This document shows positions 1-13,392 of a stretch of 64,000 bases of DNA, piece by piece. Below the pieces are notes generated by a model. The model did no database searches. It had not been told where the DNA came from and saw nothing but the letters and a program-made list of their open reading frames with translations. The DNA lies in NCBI GenBank assembly GCA_037178855.1, contig JASJZC010000001.1:4154001-4218000 (forward strand). The letters run 5' to 3'. A program made the position numbers and the translations under genes. The stretch's first letter is position 1, and each line of letters starts with the position of its first letter. Source of the DNA: Oscheius sp. JU75. Its lineage: Eukaryota > Nematoda > Chromadorea > Rhabditida > Rhabditidae.

Positions 1-19
1 GTTATCCAATAATTGGTAG

Positions 20-420
20 AAGTAGCGGAAGTATGCAATGAGCTGCATAATGAGTCGAAGGAGTTCTCTGGACAGATGAGCACTTTTTGTGGCACCACAG
101 AATCGCTTATTCAGACTCTGGAAGAGGTAGTTTTACTATTTTTATGCACAGAAAAAGTAATTTCAAGTTGGCGAACCTCGTCGAAGCCGAAAAGCTGCGA
201 GCAATGGCTAGCCGGACAGCTCTAAAGTCGGCAGATAAGCAGAAACTGGCCGATACGCAACAGATGCAGGTAAGCAAATAGTTTGCAAAAAAAAAATCAT
301 AAAAAGATTATAATCCGCGAGCGGCAAGTGGAATTGGACCGTCTTCGGGCAGAGCTGTCCGCGGCGCAGACAATTGAGGCCGAGCAGAAGGAGCAGCTGC
401 AGATGATAGCCAATAACTAA
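20..420 (+). CDS. ift-20: Intraflagellar transport protein 20 homolog (3' part)
   Basis: IFT20 is a small coiled-coil subunit of the IFT-B complex that links Golgi sorting to cilium assembly. Three exons are visible: about 20-126, 168-269 and 307-420 (stop TAA). The first exon begins at an acceptor (TAG/AAG near 19-22), so the N-terminal exon lies left of the window. The joined protein reads ESLIQTLEELANLVEAEKLR, then MASRTALKSADKQ, then VELDRLRAELSAAQTIEAEQ. This matches the human IFT20 pattern [45 protein letters not shown]..VEAEQ in order and spacing. It ends in ..MIANN, about where the family ends. AATAAA lies at 425-430. In nematodes it would act in ciliated sensory neurons. It converges on the minus-strand nuclear receptor gene. 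Family assignment is confident; the extent is partial. Confidence 0.88.
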
Positions 421-620
421 TGACGAATAAAGTTGATCCCTGGGGCCGAGTGCCCGAGACACATCATAATCGTGCTCGTTACAGTATAAGCACACGACCA
501 GCCGGGGAGTCATTCGTGAGTTGAGGTCCCTATTTGCATTGGAAATCTGTTTATTGCACTGAACTATTGCACAGAATCTATGGCACGGGGACTGAAGAAA
601 GGGAATAAGCTCGTTTAGAG

Positions 621-2611
<1,991 letters not shown>

Positions 2612-2613
2612 AT

Positions 2614-4123
2614 CTGAAAGAGTTTGTGTTTCTGGAATCAGTAAAATTCAGACGACTTGGTGAGATAGCGATGTAAAACAAGTGGATTCTCTAGACAGCC
2701 TTCTCCGGATCTACGATCAGGGATATCCAGAGAACTCTTTGCAGACGTTTGGTGAACAGGTTGGACCAGACATTATGTCAATCGAAGTCTGACAATTGAG
2801 TTCTCAAAAGACATATTCAGACTAAAACAGTCAGTGTGCGATCTAATCTGTCCAGACACTAGACAAGAGTCAGAAGGAAGACAGTTCGGGACAGCTGATA
2901 GACAATCGGAAAGACAGAAAGAATGTTTGACCATAAACAGGTATTGGATTCTGAGTAGAGAGCTGAACGAACATTATGTCCTGACTCTGAGAGTCAAGAG
3001 GACACTTGTTGAAGTGTCGATTAGGTTCTGACAACATGATAATAGAGATAGATGCCTGTCCGGATAGCTAGTCGAGGAACAAGAAAAAACCAGCAGTACA
3101 AAGCAGGAGTTAGGAAGAGGTAGGAGACGACTGCTTAGAATGTCTACGAATGAAGGCAATGATTTTGAAGAAGACTCAAGGGGGATTACGGTAATGACTA
3201 GGGTCGTGGACTGGGGGCGCCAAAGCCAATAAAGTTGAGTCCGAAGGGCGGGGCCCCGAACTCTCGACTCGAATACGGTACTTTCGACATTTACACCAAC
3301 GCCTGGATATTAAGGAGGATAACGAGGACATAAAGCAGTGCACTATGCGGCTCAACCAAATGGTCGACCACTGGAAAGGGGGGGGAACACACAGAGAGAG
3401 GATAAATAGATTGGCTGCCTACGGTAAGAGGTGCTAACGAGGTGGGACAAGGAGTGCTCCACGAGAAGAAAGAGTGATTCGTTTAACATTGCCAGGAAAA
3501 TGCAGTCCGGCTGTCTTTCTCGCCCTGTGGCCCTGACCGGGTCGTAAGACCTATAAACAGGTGATATCCGAGGGCGTGTCGGCAGATGATTAATGAGGAT
3601 AAACATTAATCTGACCACCTTTGCCAGTGTATTAACCTTTTTGTTTTCGGTGGGAGGCGGATTAAGGAAGATGTCATTTCGAGAAAAGGAAGGGCTGGCA
3701 GATGACCGACGGGGGACAGACGGGCCGACTCGGCTTCCCGCTGAGGGTCGATGGTGTGAAATGGAGTCGCTCGGAGCTGACAGAATGGTTAGAAGGCTGA
3801 CAGTTCAATAAATCTGAGTTTTATTTTGTGATTCTCCTACTTTTTACAGTTAGTCTATAGGACATTCCATGGCATCATTTCCTCCTGTATCCAGTTCCAG
3901 CATTCTACTTCTTCTCATCTTTCACGGACTCACGAACACCGAAAATATCAACTGTCAGATCTGAACCACTCTTCAAGAAAACTATTGGATCAAATCCTTT
4001 CCTAAACTTTGCTGCCACTGTTCTCTTCCCATCAGGCCACAAATTAAGACGCGCATGTTCGTTGTCTATCCGACAATTGTTCTCTCAGGCTATTTTCCTT
4101 TGGCCCTAAACAATGGGCCCCCC
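2614..4123. other. Gene-free GA-rich interval upstream of unc-55
   Basis: I see no exon with good codon use or family resemblance on either strand. The plus strand is strongly purine-biased (many AGAGA/GAAGG runs), particularly 2840-3180 and 3360-3560. It lies between two divergently transcribed genes and probably holds the unc-55 promoter and enhancers. No repeat or RNA gene was recognised. Confidence 0.5.
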
Positions 4124-4130
4124 GCTATAT
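4124..4130 (+). promoter_or_regulatory. TATA box of the C-type lectin gene
   Basis: TATATAA lies 38 bp before the ATG at 4168, a plausible spacing for a short 5' UTR. There is no TTTCAG acceptor between it and the ATG, so this gene looks conventionally capped rather than trans-spliced. Confidence 0.6.
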
Positions 4131-4167
4131 AAGGATCCAATCCAACGAATCCGACCATTCGATCACG

Positions 4168-4889
4168 ATGCGTCTCCTAGCTCTACTTGTCCTCGTCGCA
4201 GCAGTCTCTGCTGATCTTTTGGAATCGGAGATGATGCTGGGGAGCGGCAGTGGTGAGGAGATGGAAACCGCGACTATGGAAGTGACCACAACTACTCGAG
4301 ATCCTGTCAGAAAGTGGAACAGACTAAATTTGACCTCGCCCTTCGAGAGCAAGACGGTTCCGTGTGAGGAAGTGGAGGAAGTCGTTTTGGACGAGCCCTG
4401 TCAGCCGTGTCCCCATGGATGGCATCACTATAAGGAGTCGTGCTACCTGATCAAGAAGAAGTACGGAACCATGGAAATGGCCGACAAGATCTGCCAGGAC
4501 TACGAGTCGACTCTCTTCGTCGCTGACAGCAGGGAGGAGCTTGTGAGTTTGAGCGCGAAAGTGAAGTCAAACATCTCGTTTAGAACCACATCTCTGAGCT
4601 GATGATTCCTGGCAAGACCTGGCTCGGAATCTTTAAGAAGGACGAGGAGATGAGCTCATGGCAGGCTGGCTGTGGAATGGACATCGAAGAGCTGCCTTGG
4701 TAAGAATCAGTCAATAAGATAGCACAAGTTCTGTTTAGGCTCCTGAAGTACGAGCACCACGGCTGGACTGAGCATGCTCGCTGCGCTGCCATGATGAACA
4801 TGGAGGACATGCACTACGCTCACTACTTTCCCTGCGAGCGAGCCAACCATCTCATCCTCTGCGAGAGAAATGCTACCTTGTACCTCTAA
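4168..4889 (+). CDS. Secreted C-type lectin domain protein
   Basis: Exons 4168-4542, 4584-4699 and 4739-4889 (stop TAA); AATAAA at 4897. The protein starts with a signal peptide (MRLLALLVLVAAVSA). An acidic, Thr-rich spacer with EMETATMEVTTTTRD follows, then one C-type lectin domain of about 140 residues: CPHGWHHYKESCY, later SWQAGCGMD, CAAMMNMEDMHY and a final LILCERN. The Cys pattern (CP.GW..Y..SCY, ...C, ...C) fits the CTLD fold. I see no clear EPN or QPD calcium/sugar-binding motif and no WND, so sugar binding is doubtful. There is no membrane anchor, so secretion is expected. Nematode lectins of this type are often intestinal or immune effectors; that role is inference. Confidence 0.88.
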
Positions 4890-5511
4890 AGTCCAAATAA
4901 ATCTTCTTTGCATCATCGTGTTTTTTCGGGTGCCGAAAATATCAAAAAGATTTCAGATATAGACACTTCGAACTTCGTACGCAAATTTCCGTCATGCCGC
5001 GAATTCGTAGTCATTTAAATCTTCTTGTTTCGTCACAAGTTTTTTATTTCTAGCCTTATTTCCTCCATCAGATCGCTTCTGCGCCGGAAAAGTAGTTTTC
5101 ATTCGAGCTGCTACATGTAAAGATATAGTCTCTATCTCGAGTTCTGCAGCAAACAGCTGTTTACCCTCCAGTTGTCTTCCTCAACCTTCCTCTTCTAAGA
5201 TTACGTGGTTTTTTTCTTACATTGTATTGTGGTGACAGGGTTTCAATCCGGAAATGTAGAATGAGTCTACTGACCAGAAAACAATTAAGGAAACATAAGG
5301 AAACGGCAGCTTAACCGCGAGATTTTCTCATTTCCTGTTTCTTTTTTATCCGACTGACCTTCCGAGGAAGTACCTTTATAATGACCCTCATAGGCAAGTG
5401 ATTCGCATGTTTCATGTATACTTACATATATACATTTCGCGACCATGTTCCACCATATTTTCCTCCAACTCGCCCTTTCCAGGGTAATTTTCAAGTATCC
5501 TCCTTTTTCAG
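4890..5511. other. Intergenic region, lectin to RPC8
   Basis: Holds the lectin AATAAA (4897-4902) and the T-rich region leading to the TTTTTCAG acceptor at 5504-5511 just before the RPC8 start. That acceptor is most simply a spliced-leader trans-splice site. No other feature was recognised. Confidence 0.45.
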
Positions 5512-6269
5512 ATGTTTATAGTGGCCCTACTAGAAGATACGGTCGTCACACATCCCCACGAGCTCAGCGGAGACGTGGCCACAGTCGTCAAACGGCGGAT
5601 TTCCGAGCGGCTCTGCAACAAAGTAGTGCCACATCTCGGATTCTGCATCTCCGTCTATGATCTCGTCGAAATCGGAGCGACCTATATAATTCCGGGAGAA
5701 GGTTATGGACATACCAGAGTCAAAGTGAGCTGTTTTTCCGGTCCTGAACTTATTTTTCCAGTTTCACATGGTTGTGTTACGGCCATTCGTTGGAGCGATT
5801 GTAGAAGCCAAGGTCAAAGCGTCATCAGAGAAAGGATTAACGCTGTCCATCGACTTCTTCGACGATATTTTCATTCCGACCGATAAACTACCCGAACCGC
5901 ATAAATACGAGCAGGCTGAAAATGTTGGTTTACTTCTGCAGCACTCCTTCATCGCAATTTCCAGGTCTGGTATTGGGAGTATGCCGATGGAGAGGATGTG
6001 GCTAAATTGTACATGGATCCAGGAAAAATTGTGAGGTTTCGCGTCGTGGAGAACATATTCAAAGGTTCGCCGTTTTTCGTTTCCCTCAAAAAACCAGGTT
6101 TTGAGATGTGAGACCAGATCTAAATGCCACCGAAGCAAAGCAGGAGCAGGAGAAATCGTACGAGATTATCGGCACGATGGCGGATCACGGACTCGGCTGT
6201 ATTCAATGGTGGAGCCAAGAGGAGGAGAAAGAAGGTGCGGAAGAGCAGATGGAAGAAGATGAAGAATAG
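5512..6269 (+). CDS. POLR3H: RNA polymerase III subunit RPC8 (POLR3H/RPC25)
   Basis: Subunit of the Pol III stalk (with RPC9) needed for initiation at tRNA and 5S genes; the Pol III counterpart of RPB7. Exons 5512-5724, 5762-5923, 5965-6064 and 6118-6269. The ATG lies directly after TTTTTCAG, suggesting trans-splicing. Family matches include MFIVALLEDTV at the start (human MFVLVEMVDTV), LCNKVVPHLGFCISVYDL (human LANKVVYNVGLCICLFDI), GEGYGHTRVKFHMVVLRPF, LSIDFFDDIFIPTDKL, VWYWEYADGEDVAKLYMDPG, and IRFRVV-like IVRFRVVE. The C-terminal part keeps YEIIGTMADHGLGCIQWW (human YTLVGSISEPGLGLLSWW) and then an acidic tail. Length about 208 aa, as in the family. Converges with the PAQR gene. Confidence 0.95.
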
Positions 6270-6447
6270 TAACTTGATTACGGGTTTGTTGCTACCTTTT
6301 TTTTTGTTATGTTTGCATAAGTTATAAAGTCTGTTTTCAGTCTTTATCTCTTTATTAGCAAGCTCGTTCGTCTGGAATGAGTGTGTCAGCTCTGGCAAGA
6401 ATTGTGAGAGAGATTCCGTGAAATGCCTATGAACAAAATCCTATCTA

Positions 6448-7545
6448 TCAAATTCTGGGCATCGGATTGTTCGGATCCGGTCCAAGAAGAGAAATATGGA
6501 CAGCGTAGGTGTGTATACTTGCTCCTATAAACCTCCTTCCGTCTTTTGTAAGCTGGTGACTCACCGACAAGCACAAAAAGATGCCAAATAGCATGAGCGA
6601 AGGGTATCACGCCATCCATTTTGAAGAAAATTACTCCTACGAGGTAGACCAGCCCTCCCCACATCATCAAATCCACTCCTGTTCGGTCATTCTAAACCAT
6701 TAGAATCTTTGTTGGGCTGTTTTCAAACCCACCATTGTCAAAATCCCAATCGATGGAAAGCTGGCGATAAAGATGTAAATCAACGTCTCTAGAGTCTTGT
6801 ACTTTTCATGGTACATGTACTGGTAGAAAATGCCGAGGATTGCGAAAACCCACACGAGAACTTTTAGATTGAGTCCTGTAAAACCGCAGTGACGGAGACA
6901 CAGCCACGGCGTATAACTAGCTGGAAAATTTGCTTCTTTTGAGCATTTTGAAGTTTTTACCGGCAATGAATGCGTAGATGGCAGCTCTGTCACAAATATG
7001 GAGGTAGTATCGTATTTTTAGCTTCCTGAAGCACTTTTAGTATGAGGGTAGGCGGAAGTCCACATGCGAAATTCGTGTATATTGCAGTATTCGGTTCATT
7101 TTCAAACTGACTCGCTCAGTTAATCATTCCAATGAGTTGGACACGATTCAAGATCACATGCGTCTAATCTTCATCAACTCACTGCTTCAGATGTCTATAC
7201 TGTAACTCGTGGTAGTGATAACATGTGGAGGATGTGAACAGAAGAGTTGTGAACAGGCCGTAGAGGAGCATTAGGTAGAATTGGAGATCCCTATATGTCT
7301 CCTGTACCATAAAATAGAAGACGATGACTGAGGGAACGATTCCGATCTGAATTTTTGGCCTGTTTCTCACGAGCCTTCCTTCTTTACCGCGTGAGAGAGT
7401 GTATTCGCGACATGTTCTGAATGTGTAGGCTCGTAAGCTTCACCGTTGACCGCCCGCTTGTTTTTATACGAAAAAGATGAGCTGTAGGACTAATTTTGTT
7501 GCAAGAAATGGTATTTTACCTCTCGATACCACAGCTGCCACTCAT
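6448..7545 (-). CDS. MMD/PAQR10-11-type seven-TM membrane protein
   Basis: Progestin/adipoQ receptor (hemolysin III superfamily) protein of the MMD type; human MMD/MMD2 sit in Golgi and endomembranes. Seven minus-strand exons: 7520-7545, 7388-7481, 7183-7346, 6961-7025, 6733-6920, 6565-6691, 6448-6524. Matches to human MMD include [17 protein letters not shown] (human YKPTCYEHAANCYTHA), [29 protein letters not shown] (human MCDRMVIYFFIAASYAPWL), [35 protein letters not shown] and [16 protein letters not shown]. The superfamily's metal ligands are represented by the Ser/His/Asp positions in SSTCYH, HICD and the final HAIWH segment. All splices keep frame. The C-terminus is short (..DPNNPMPRI). 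The C. elegans relative would be among the paqr genes; I do not assign a number. Confidence 0.93.
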
Positions 7546-8008
7546 CGGACAGGAGACTCGCTCCTAAACCTGGAATCTGTACCGGAAACCAAATAAAATT
7601 GTGGTAGTTTGCGATTAAACGATAAGAGAAGAAGAAGTCCTCGAACTCTTAGGGTCAAGTGTTATTTCAAAGAAAAAAGGCCCGTTTTTGAGTGTATCAA
7701 AGAGAGATCGGAGTGGGAGCGAGTGTTTGATCAGCGGGCCGACATTGACATGCGGAAGAGTCCTTTTGGAGGTCATCAGTTGGACAACTCGGAATCCAGC
7801 TGAGAAACCTGGTTCGCTGTGGGCTCGTCATCGCTGTGACTCGCCAGTCTTTGTCGTCTTTTTGCACTGATGCTCTCTGAAATAGTGGGATTGTGGATGA
7901 ATCTTCTAGGCTTGGAGTCTCGTCTCCGTAAAGTCTTTTTCCCGCATGTTTTTGCTGTTCAAAGCGCGTATAAATCGTAGAAGAAAGCCTTGATCAGGCA
8001 AAACTGAG

Positions 8009-9172
8009 CTATGTCGTGCGCATACACCTATCCTTAAACCAGAGAGGGTACGTCCTTCTTGGATCTAAGGATAGGTTTTTTTTTCTTCTACGAACCTATT
8101 TCATCAGATCCGAAACTGCTGGAGATGTTCTTCTCGGCTATTCGGACCAATTCCAATGGAGCCTTCCATTGCTGTTCGACGGCAGTCTGCTTGGACAGGA
8201 GACTACCGTCAGCAAGCACTGTAACAACTTTCTCTGCGTGGATGCTGAAAAACCGTCATGCTTTTCAGATAGTAGACGTACGTGGCGGCAATTTGCCCGA
8301 AACTCGGGTCACTTTCGGTCGAAGTCGACTCCTCGACATCTAAATTGTAGCTGGTAGCCGCATCAGCTGTCTGGACACTCTTTAAAATGTGATTTGTTCG
8401 GAAATCTACCTCGACAACTAAGAAATCTCGTTGTGTCTGGACAGCAGTTTCTTTTAGGGAGCTTTTCAGCGGAGAGGAAGGGATAAAATTTAGATCTATC
8501 TTCGAGAAATCGATGCCTTCCGTTCTCGTCATTCCGGATCCCAGTCTTTTGGCAGAAACCGTCGGAATAGGCTCTGCAACCTGTTTTCGGATCTAAATGA
8601 TGTTATTTTTTTACTCACCTCCTCGATGGAACTATCAGTCACTTCGACAACTTCGAGGTCTTCGAAAAGTGGAACATCGACAGCTTTTGGAGTTCTAGGA
8701 ACGTCTGTTCTTCTGAAATTTGTGTCAAGTGGTTGGAAAATGCGGAAAATGAGACGTACTGATTCGAAAAACTCGCCCTGACAGGTCTCCAGAACTCTCT
8801 GCTCTCAATCTAGTAATGTCCAGTGTTGGTATCTCTACTCCTTTTGAAAATCTTTGAGCTAGATGTATGAGAACGTTATCGGGAACTTGAAGAAGGAGTC
8901 CAGTTCGTTTTCCAGCTGTGAGCCAAATTGACACTTGCTCCTGGTAAATCCTTTGGATTCAACTCTTTTTACTCACCCTAAGCTGCTCTCTCAGCTCGAA
9001 TAGGCACTCTCCAGCATGTTGGACGTTGATATTTTGGCTGAAAAGATGGAATGGCTGGAAAAGGAAATTACTTGGATGCAGTCTCCTCAAACAGCTCCAG
9101 ACTGCTCACACTTTTTAGCAGATTTCGGCAGTGCTCGACTCCGCGACGGGCTGCCAATTCTGAGGAGAACAT
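8009..9172 (-). CDS. Unrecognised 304-aa protein
   Basis: Eight exons on the minus strand join in frame: 9072-9172, 8977-9037, 8756-8940, 8619-8712, 8410-8580, 8282-8379, 8096-8244 and about 8009-8064 (stop TAG, position uncertain by one base). The ATG follows CTCTTTGCAG/AA, a likely trans-splice site. The N-terminal third is helical and hydrophobic-patterned (MFSSELAARRGVEHCRNLLK, VSIWLTAGKRTGLLLQVPDN, LIHLAQRFSKGVEIPTLDIT). The middle is acidic (VPLFEDLEVVEVTDSSIEE). The C-terminal third has AEKVVTVLADGSLLSKQTA and ends RRTYPLWFKDRCMRTT. No signal peptide, no TM segment, no motif I can name. Eight splices that each preserve frame, with good codon use, make a real gene likely. No function is claimed. 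Confidence 0.68.
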
Positions 9173-9336
9173 TTCTGCAAAGAGAATCAGCTAAACGTTG
9201 TGGAAGAGATGGAAAAGGAAGAAGACACAGCTGCTCCTCAACATTTGGCTCAAAGGCCAGAAGCTCACTCAAAGGGGCAACAACTTTTGTTTTATGGTGT
9301 TGTAAGTGATTAGATGAACAGTGGGAACTGATAGGA

Positions 9337-9915
9337 ATGGCAGTCAAGCAGGAGGCAATTCGGAGGATCAAAATTACTCTACTTTTCAAATTCCCGCTTA
9401 ATGGCTCGGTTGAGTTTGAAAATCAAGGAATGGTGGGAATTTAAATGATTTACTTTAGTTCTTTCCATATTTCTTTTCCATTTGCTCGATGTTTCTACTA
9501 AATGTGTATCAAACGCAGTTATTTTTTTTAGTTGTGGCACGCAGAAATAAATGTTCGCTACCGGAACAACAACTATCCGATCGTCAACAGAAACCTTTCT
9601 GTGTCTCATGTCTTCATCATATGGCCTTCATCTCCCAAATGCCCCTTTTTTTGGCAGAAATCCAACGCTCCAACCCCGTATAGAAGGAAAGCAACCGCGT
9701 CGCAGGCCAACAGGTCGCGAGCGGTCGGTCGGTGCCGGGCACTTGGCCGTTTTTCGCTAAGTCCACCCCTTCGTCCGGACTCGTATTTTTTCGCAAAATT
9801 TCAGCACTTTCATACAATGTCATTTTTGATCAAATATAAGCCTATACTAATTGTCCACCCCGAATTTCATGTCTTCTTCCAACGAAAACTATTTAATAAA
9901 AGCCTATTTTTATGA
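9337..9915 (+). CDS. Possible small two-exon gene, doubtful
   Basis: An ATG-initiated stretch (9337-9432; MAVKQEAIRRIKITLLFKFP..) can be joined through a GT..TTTTTTTAG intron to an open frame beginning LWHAEINVRYRNNNYPIVNR at 9532. The first 70 or so codons of the second exon have plausible codon use. The rest (to 9915) does not look coding and contains an AATAAA (about 9894). No family is recognised. It could also be divergent-promoter DNA of top-1. Confidence 0.22.
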
Positions 9916-10287
9916 CTTCCTGTTTGCACTCTCCATCCTACTGTAGAGAATCTTGCCTGAAGTGAACACTGAACGCGGCGAACGCGACGACGAGAGGGCA
10001 ACAAAGTTAGAGAAAGCCGCTTTGGAAATAAATAATGTGGTGCTTTTTTGCCGACTGACGTGTTGATGAGCCGCTCAAAAACCGGTGTTCATTGAAGCAG
10101 ATGTTTTCTCATCATGGTGTTCGTCCGAAAAGAATGAACTAATGAAAACAAGGTTTTGAAACGGAGTGCAACCCATCATTCACGAAAAACGAGATGAAAA
10201 TGTTACTTGAGGTGTAATCAGCTGTTGTCTCCTCTCTTTTGCTTCAATAGTGTCAAAATAACTGCCGAGTTTGCAGGGATCAAACGG

Positions 10288-13200
10288 ATGACTGAGATTT
10301 CTGCACCGGTCCTGATCGAGCAGAATAAGGAGGAGTATTCTGCAGACAGGTACGTCTATAATTTTGTTTCTCCTATCAGAGCTTTTAGTGACTACTGCAG
10401 CCGCAGCAACGGCATGGAGACCGACGAATCTCTCGATGCCCAGCCTCAGGTACGATTCTTTTGCTAAAAAAAGGACGAGAAATAGTTTTCAAATATGCTC
10501 CATTTTTTTTTTAAATTGCGTACGCTCCGCGACCCTAACTTGCCTATTTTCAAAAAGATACTTTCAAATCTTTGCTCTAGCCATTTCAAAACCAATATGT
10601 GCTGCTGCTTCCCCTTGTTGAGCAGTAACTTGCTTGTTTTCTCTCCGAGACCTCGTTCCAGATCAAGGAAGAGGAGGAGGACATGGACGAGACGGTGAAA
10701 AAGGAAGAGGACTCAGACTCAGATATCCCGTGGGCCCAGCGATTGAGTAAAACTCCGAATGGATCTTCGAAGAAGACTAAAGAGGTTGGCGTGTTTCATA
10801 CAATCAATAAAAACACAAATTCAGAAGAATAAGGTGAAAAAGGAGGAGCTCTCCGACGAGGAAACGCCCAAAAAGAAGGACAAGAAACGCAAGTCGAAGA
10901 AGGCCAGCTCGGACGAGGACTACGATGATGATGATTATGACGAGCCGAAGGTTTGTTGTTCACTTTATATGTGGGAAAATCTCGTTTAGAAAAAGAAATC
11001 GAAGCGCGAATCGTCCTCGTCCAAGTCGAAGAAGATTAAGAAGGAGCTCTCCGACGATAGCTACGATGATGATGATTTCGAAGATATTAAGGTATGCCTG
11101 CCTGTAACTTTTTTTTTAAAAAAAAAATTAAGAAGAAGAAGTCCTCGTCGAAGTCGAAAAGCTCGCCGAAGGTGAAGAAGGAAGAGGTCGTCTCGCCGAA
11201 GAAGCGCGGCAAGAAGGAGGAAGAGGTCGAAGAGGTCTGGGAATGGTGGAAGGAGGACAAGAAGCCGGAAGGGGTCAAATGGAACACGCTCTCGCACATG
11301 GGACCTCTCTTCGCCCCGCCTTACGTTCCTCTCCCAAGCCATGTTAAATTCCTCTACGCTGGCAAGGTTTATCCTCATGTTGTCGCCAAAAGTATTTGAA
11401 TTCAGGAGATGAAACTGAGCGCAGATGCCGAAGAAGTGGCTACCTTCTACGGCCGGATGATTGATCACGAATACGTCACGATGAAACAATTCAACACCAA
11501 TTTCATGAAGGATTGGAGAAAGGTCATGACGGCAGCGGAGAGAGAGGTCATCAACGACCTGACCAAATGCGACTTCCGCCAAATTGACACCTACTTCAAG
11601 GAGCAGTCCGAGATTCGGAAGGCCATGTCGAAAGAGGAGAAGCTGAAAATCAAGGAGGGCAAGGATGCCGAGGTCAAAATCTACGGCATGGCCATCATCG
11701 ACGGTCACAAGCAGAAGGTGGCCAACTTCCGTATCGAGCCCCCGGGACTGTTCCGAGGCCGTGGTGGCCATCCGAAAATGGGCATGCTCAAGAAGCGCAT
11801 CCGGCCCGAGGATGTCATCATCAATTGCGGAAAGTACGTTCCTTTATTCCTTTTCAAAGAAATCAACTTTTTAAAGAGGTACAGACATCCCGAAGCCTCC
11901 GGAGGGACACAAATGGAAGGAGGTCCGTCACGATAGCGGCGTCACATGGCTCTGCTCCTGGTCGGAGAACGTTCTCGGGTCCAACAAGTACATCATGCTC
12001 AATCCTAGCAGTAAGATCAAGGTATGGAGTTTGCTTAGAAGGACCCTATCAATCGTAACGAGACCCACATGGAAAATGTTCCAAGACGCTCGCCCAGAGT
12101 TGCGCGTTAGGAATTAACGGATTACTGGACATCAGCTTCTTTTGGTTATTGACGGCATATCCAACGTTTTGCAGGGAGAGAAGGATTACGAGAAGTACGA
12201 AACGGCTCGTCGTCTGAAAAAGTCAATCGGCAAGATTCGGGAAAATTATCGGGAGGACTGGAAGAGCAAGGAGATGCGAGTTCGTCAGCGCGCCGTCGCC
12301 CTCTACTTCATCGATAAGCTGGCACTTCGTGCCGGTAACGAGAAGGACGTGGATGAAGCTGCTGACACAGTCGGCTGTTGCTCGCTCCGGGTCGAACACA
12401 TCAAGCTGAATCCGAAGTTAGATGGCAAAGAGTCAGTTTCTTCACGTTTTCTGCTTCAAAAAGCAAACTTTTTCAGCTACGTGGTCGAGTTCGACTTTCT
12501 CGGAAAGGATTCGATACGCTATTACAACAAGGTCCCCGTCGAGAAACGCGTCTTCAAAAATCTTCAAATCTTCCAGGATCAGAAGGCTCCTGGCGACGAT
12601 CTCTTTGATCGTCTTGACGTCGGTTTTCAACCTTTTCTTTGTAGATTGTTGTGTTACAGACAGCTGGCCTAAATGAACATCTACGCACCCTGATGCCCGG
12701 ACTGACTGTCAAGGTCTTCCGTACCTACAACGCCTCAATCACCCTCCAAGATCAGCTGAACAAGCTCACAAATCGTCAGTTTTTTTCCGCCTTTTCCCTG
12801 AAAATGAGCCTCTTTCAGCAAGTGACAATGTACATCAGAAAATGCTCTCCTACAATCGTGCCAATCGGCAGGTGGCCATTCTCTGTAACCATCAACGCGC
12901 CGTGCCGAAAACGCACGAAAAGTCGATGGAGAACTTGGACAAAAAGGTAGTTTTTGAGACAGTATCTGGAAAATCACTGAATTTAGATAAAAGAGAAGAA
13001 AGCAGAGCTTGCCGAGGCCAAAGTCGAGCTGGAGAAGGCTCGAGGCGCTGCGAAGGAGAAGGCACAGAAGAGGGTCGAGCGTCTGAAGGACCAGTACAAG
13101 AAGCTGAAGATTGCTCGAACGGACAAGGTTTGTAACATTTCCTTCTTCAAAAAAAAAAAATGAATTTTCAGGACGAAAACAAGCAAATTGCCTTGAGCAC

Positions 13201-13392
13201 CTCCAAGTTAAACTATCTTGATCCGCGTATCTCGGTCGCCTGGTGCAAGAAACACGGCGTTCCACTAGAAAAAGTCAGTTTCCGATTTGATTATGTAGCA
13301 AAGCAATTTAGGTTTTCAACAAAACTCATCGCGAAAAGTTCCGATGGGCAATTGACATGGTCCAGAGCTCGGAGGACGAGTTTATCTTCTAA
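10288..13392 (+). CDS. top-1: DNA topoisomerase I (type IB)
   Basis: Relaxes supercoils by transient 3'-phosphotyrosyl nicking. Fifteen exons: 10288-10349, 10389-10449, 10662-10784, 10825-10950, 10990-11091, 11133-11366, 11406-11833, 11877-12021, 12175-12431, 12477-12618, 12660-12774, 12819-12946, 12987-13127, 13172-13273, 13312-13392. The first five plus part of the sixth encode the charged Lys/Asp/Glu N-terminal domain. The core follows: [105 protein letters not shown] (catalytic Arg region), [62 protein letters not shown] linker coiled coil leads to the C-terminal domain with the active-site Tyr in [18 protein letters not shown]. It ends [15 protein letters not shown] follows a TTGCAG acceptor at 10271-10276. 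Length about 750 aa, full size. AATAAA at about 13683. Confidence 0.98.

Noticed and set aside
3352-3811. Open frames in the GA-rich interval
   Set aside because: No splice-consistent partners, no family resemblance, composition-driven.
11061-11771. 236-aa minus-strand open frame over top-1
   Set aside because: Shadow of topoisomerase I exons, which match the family on the plus strand residue by residue.
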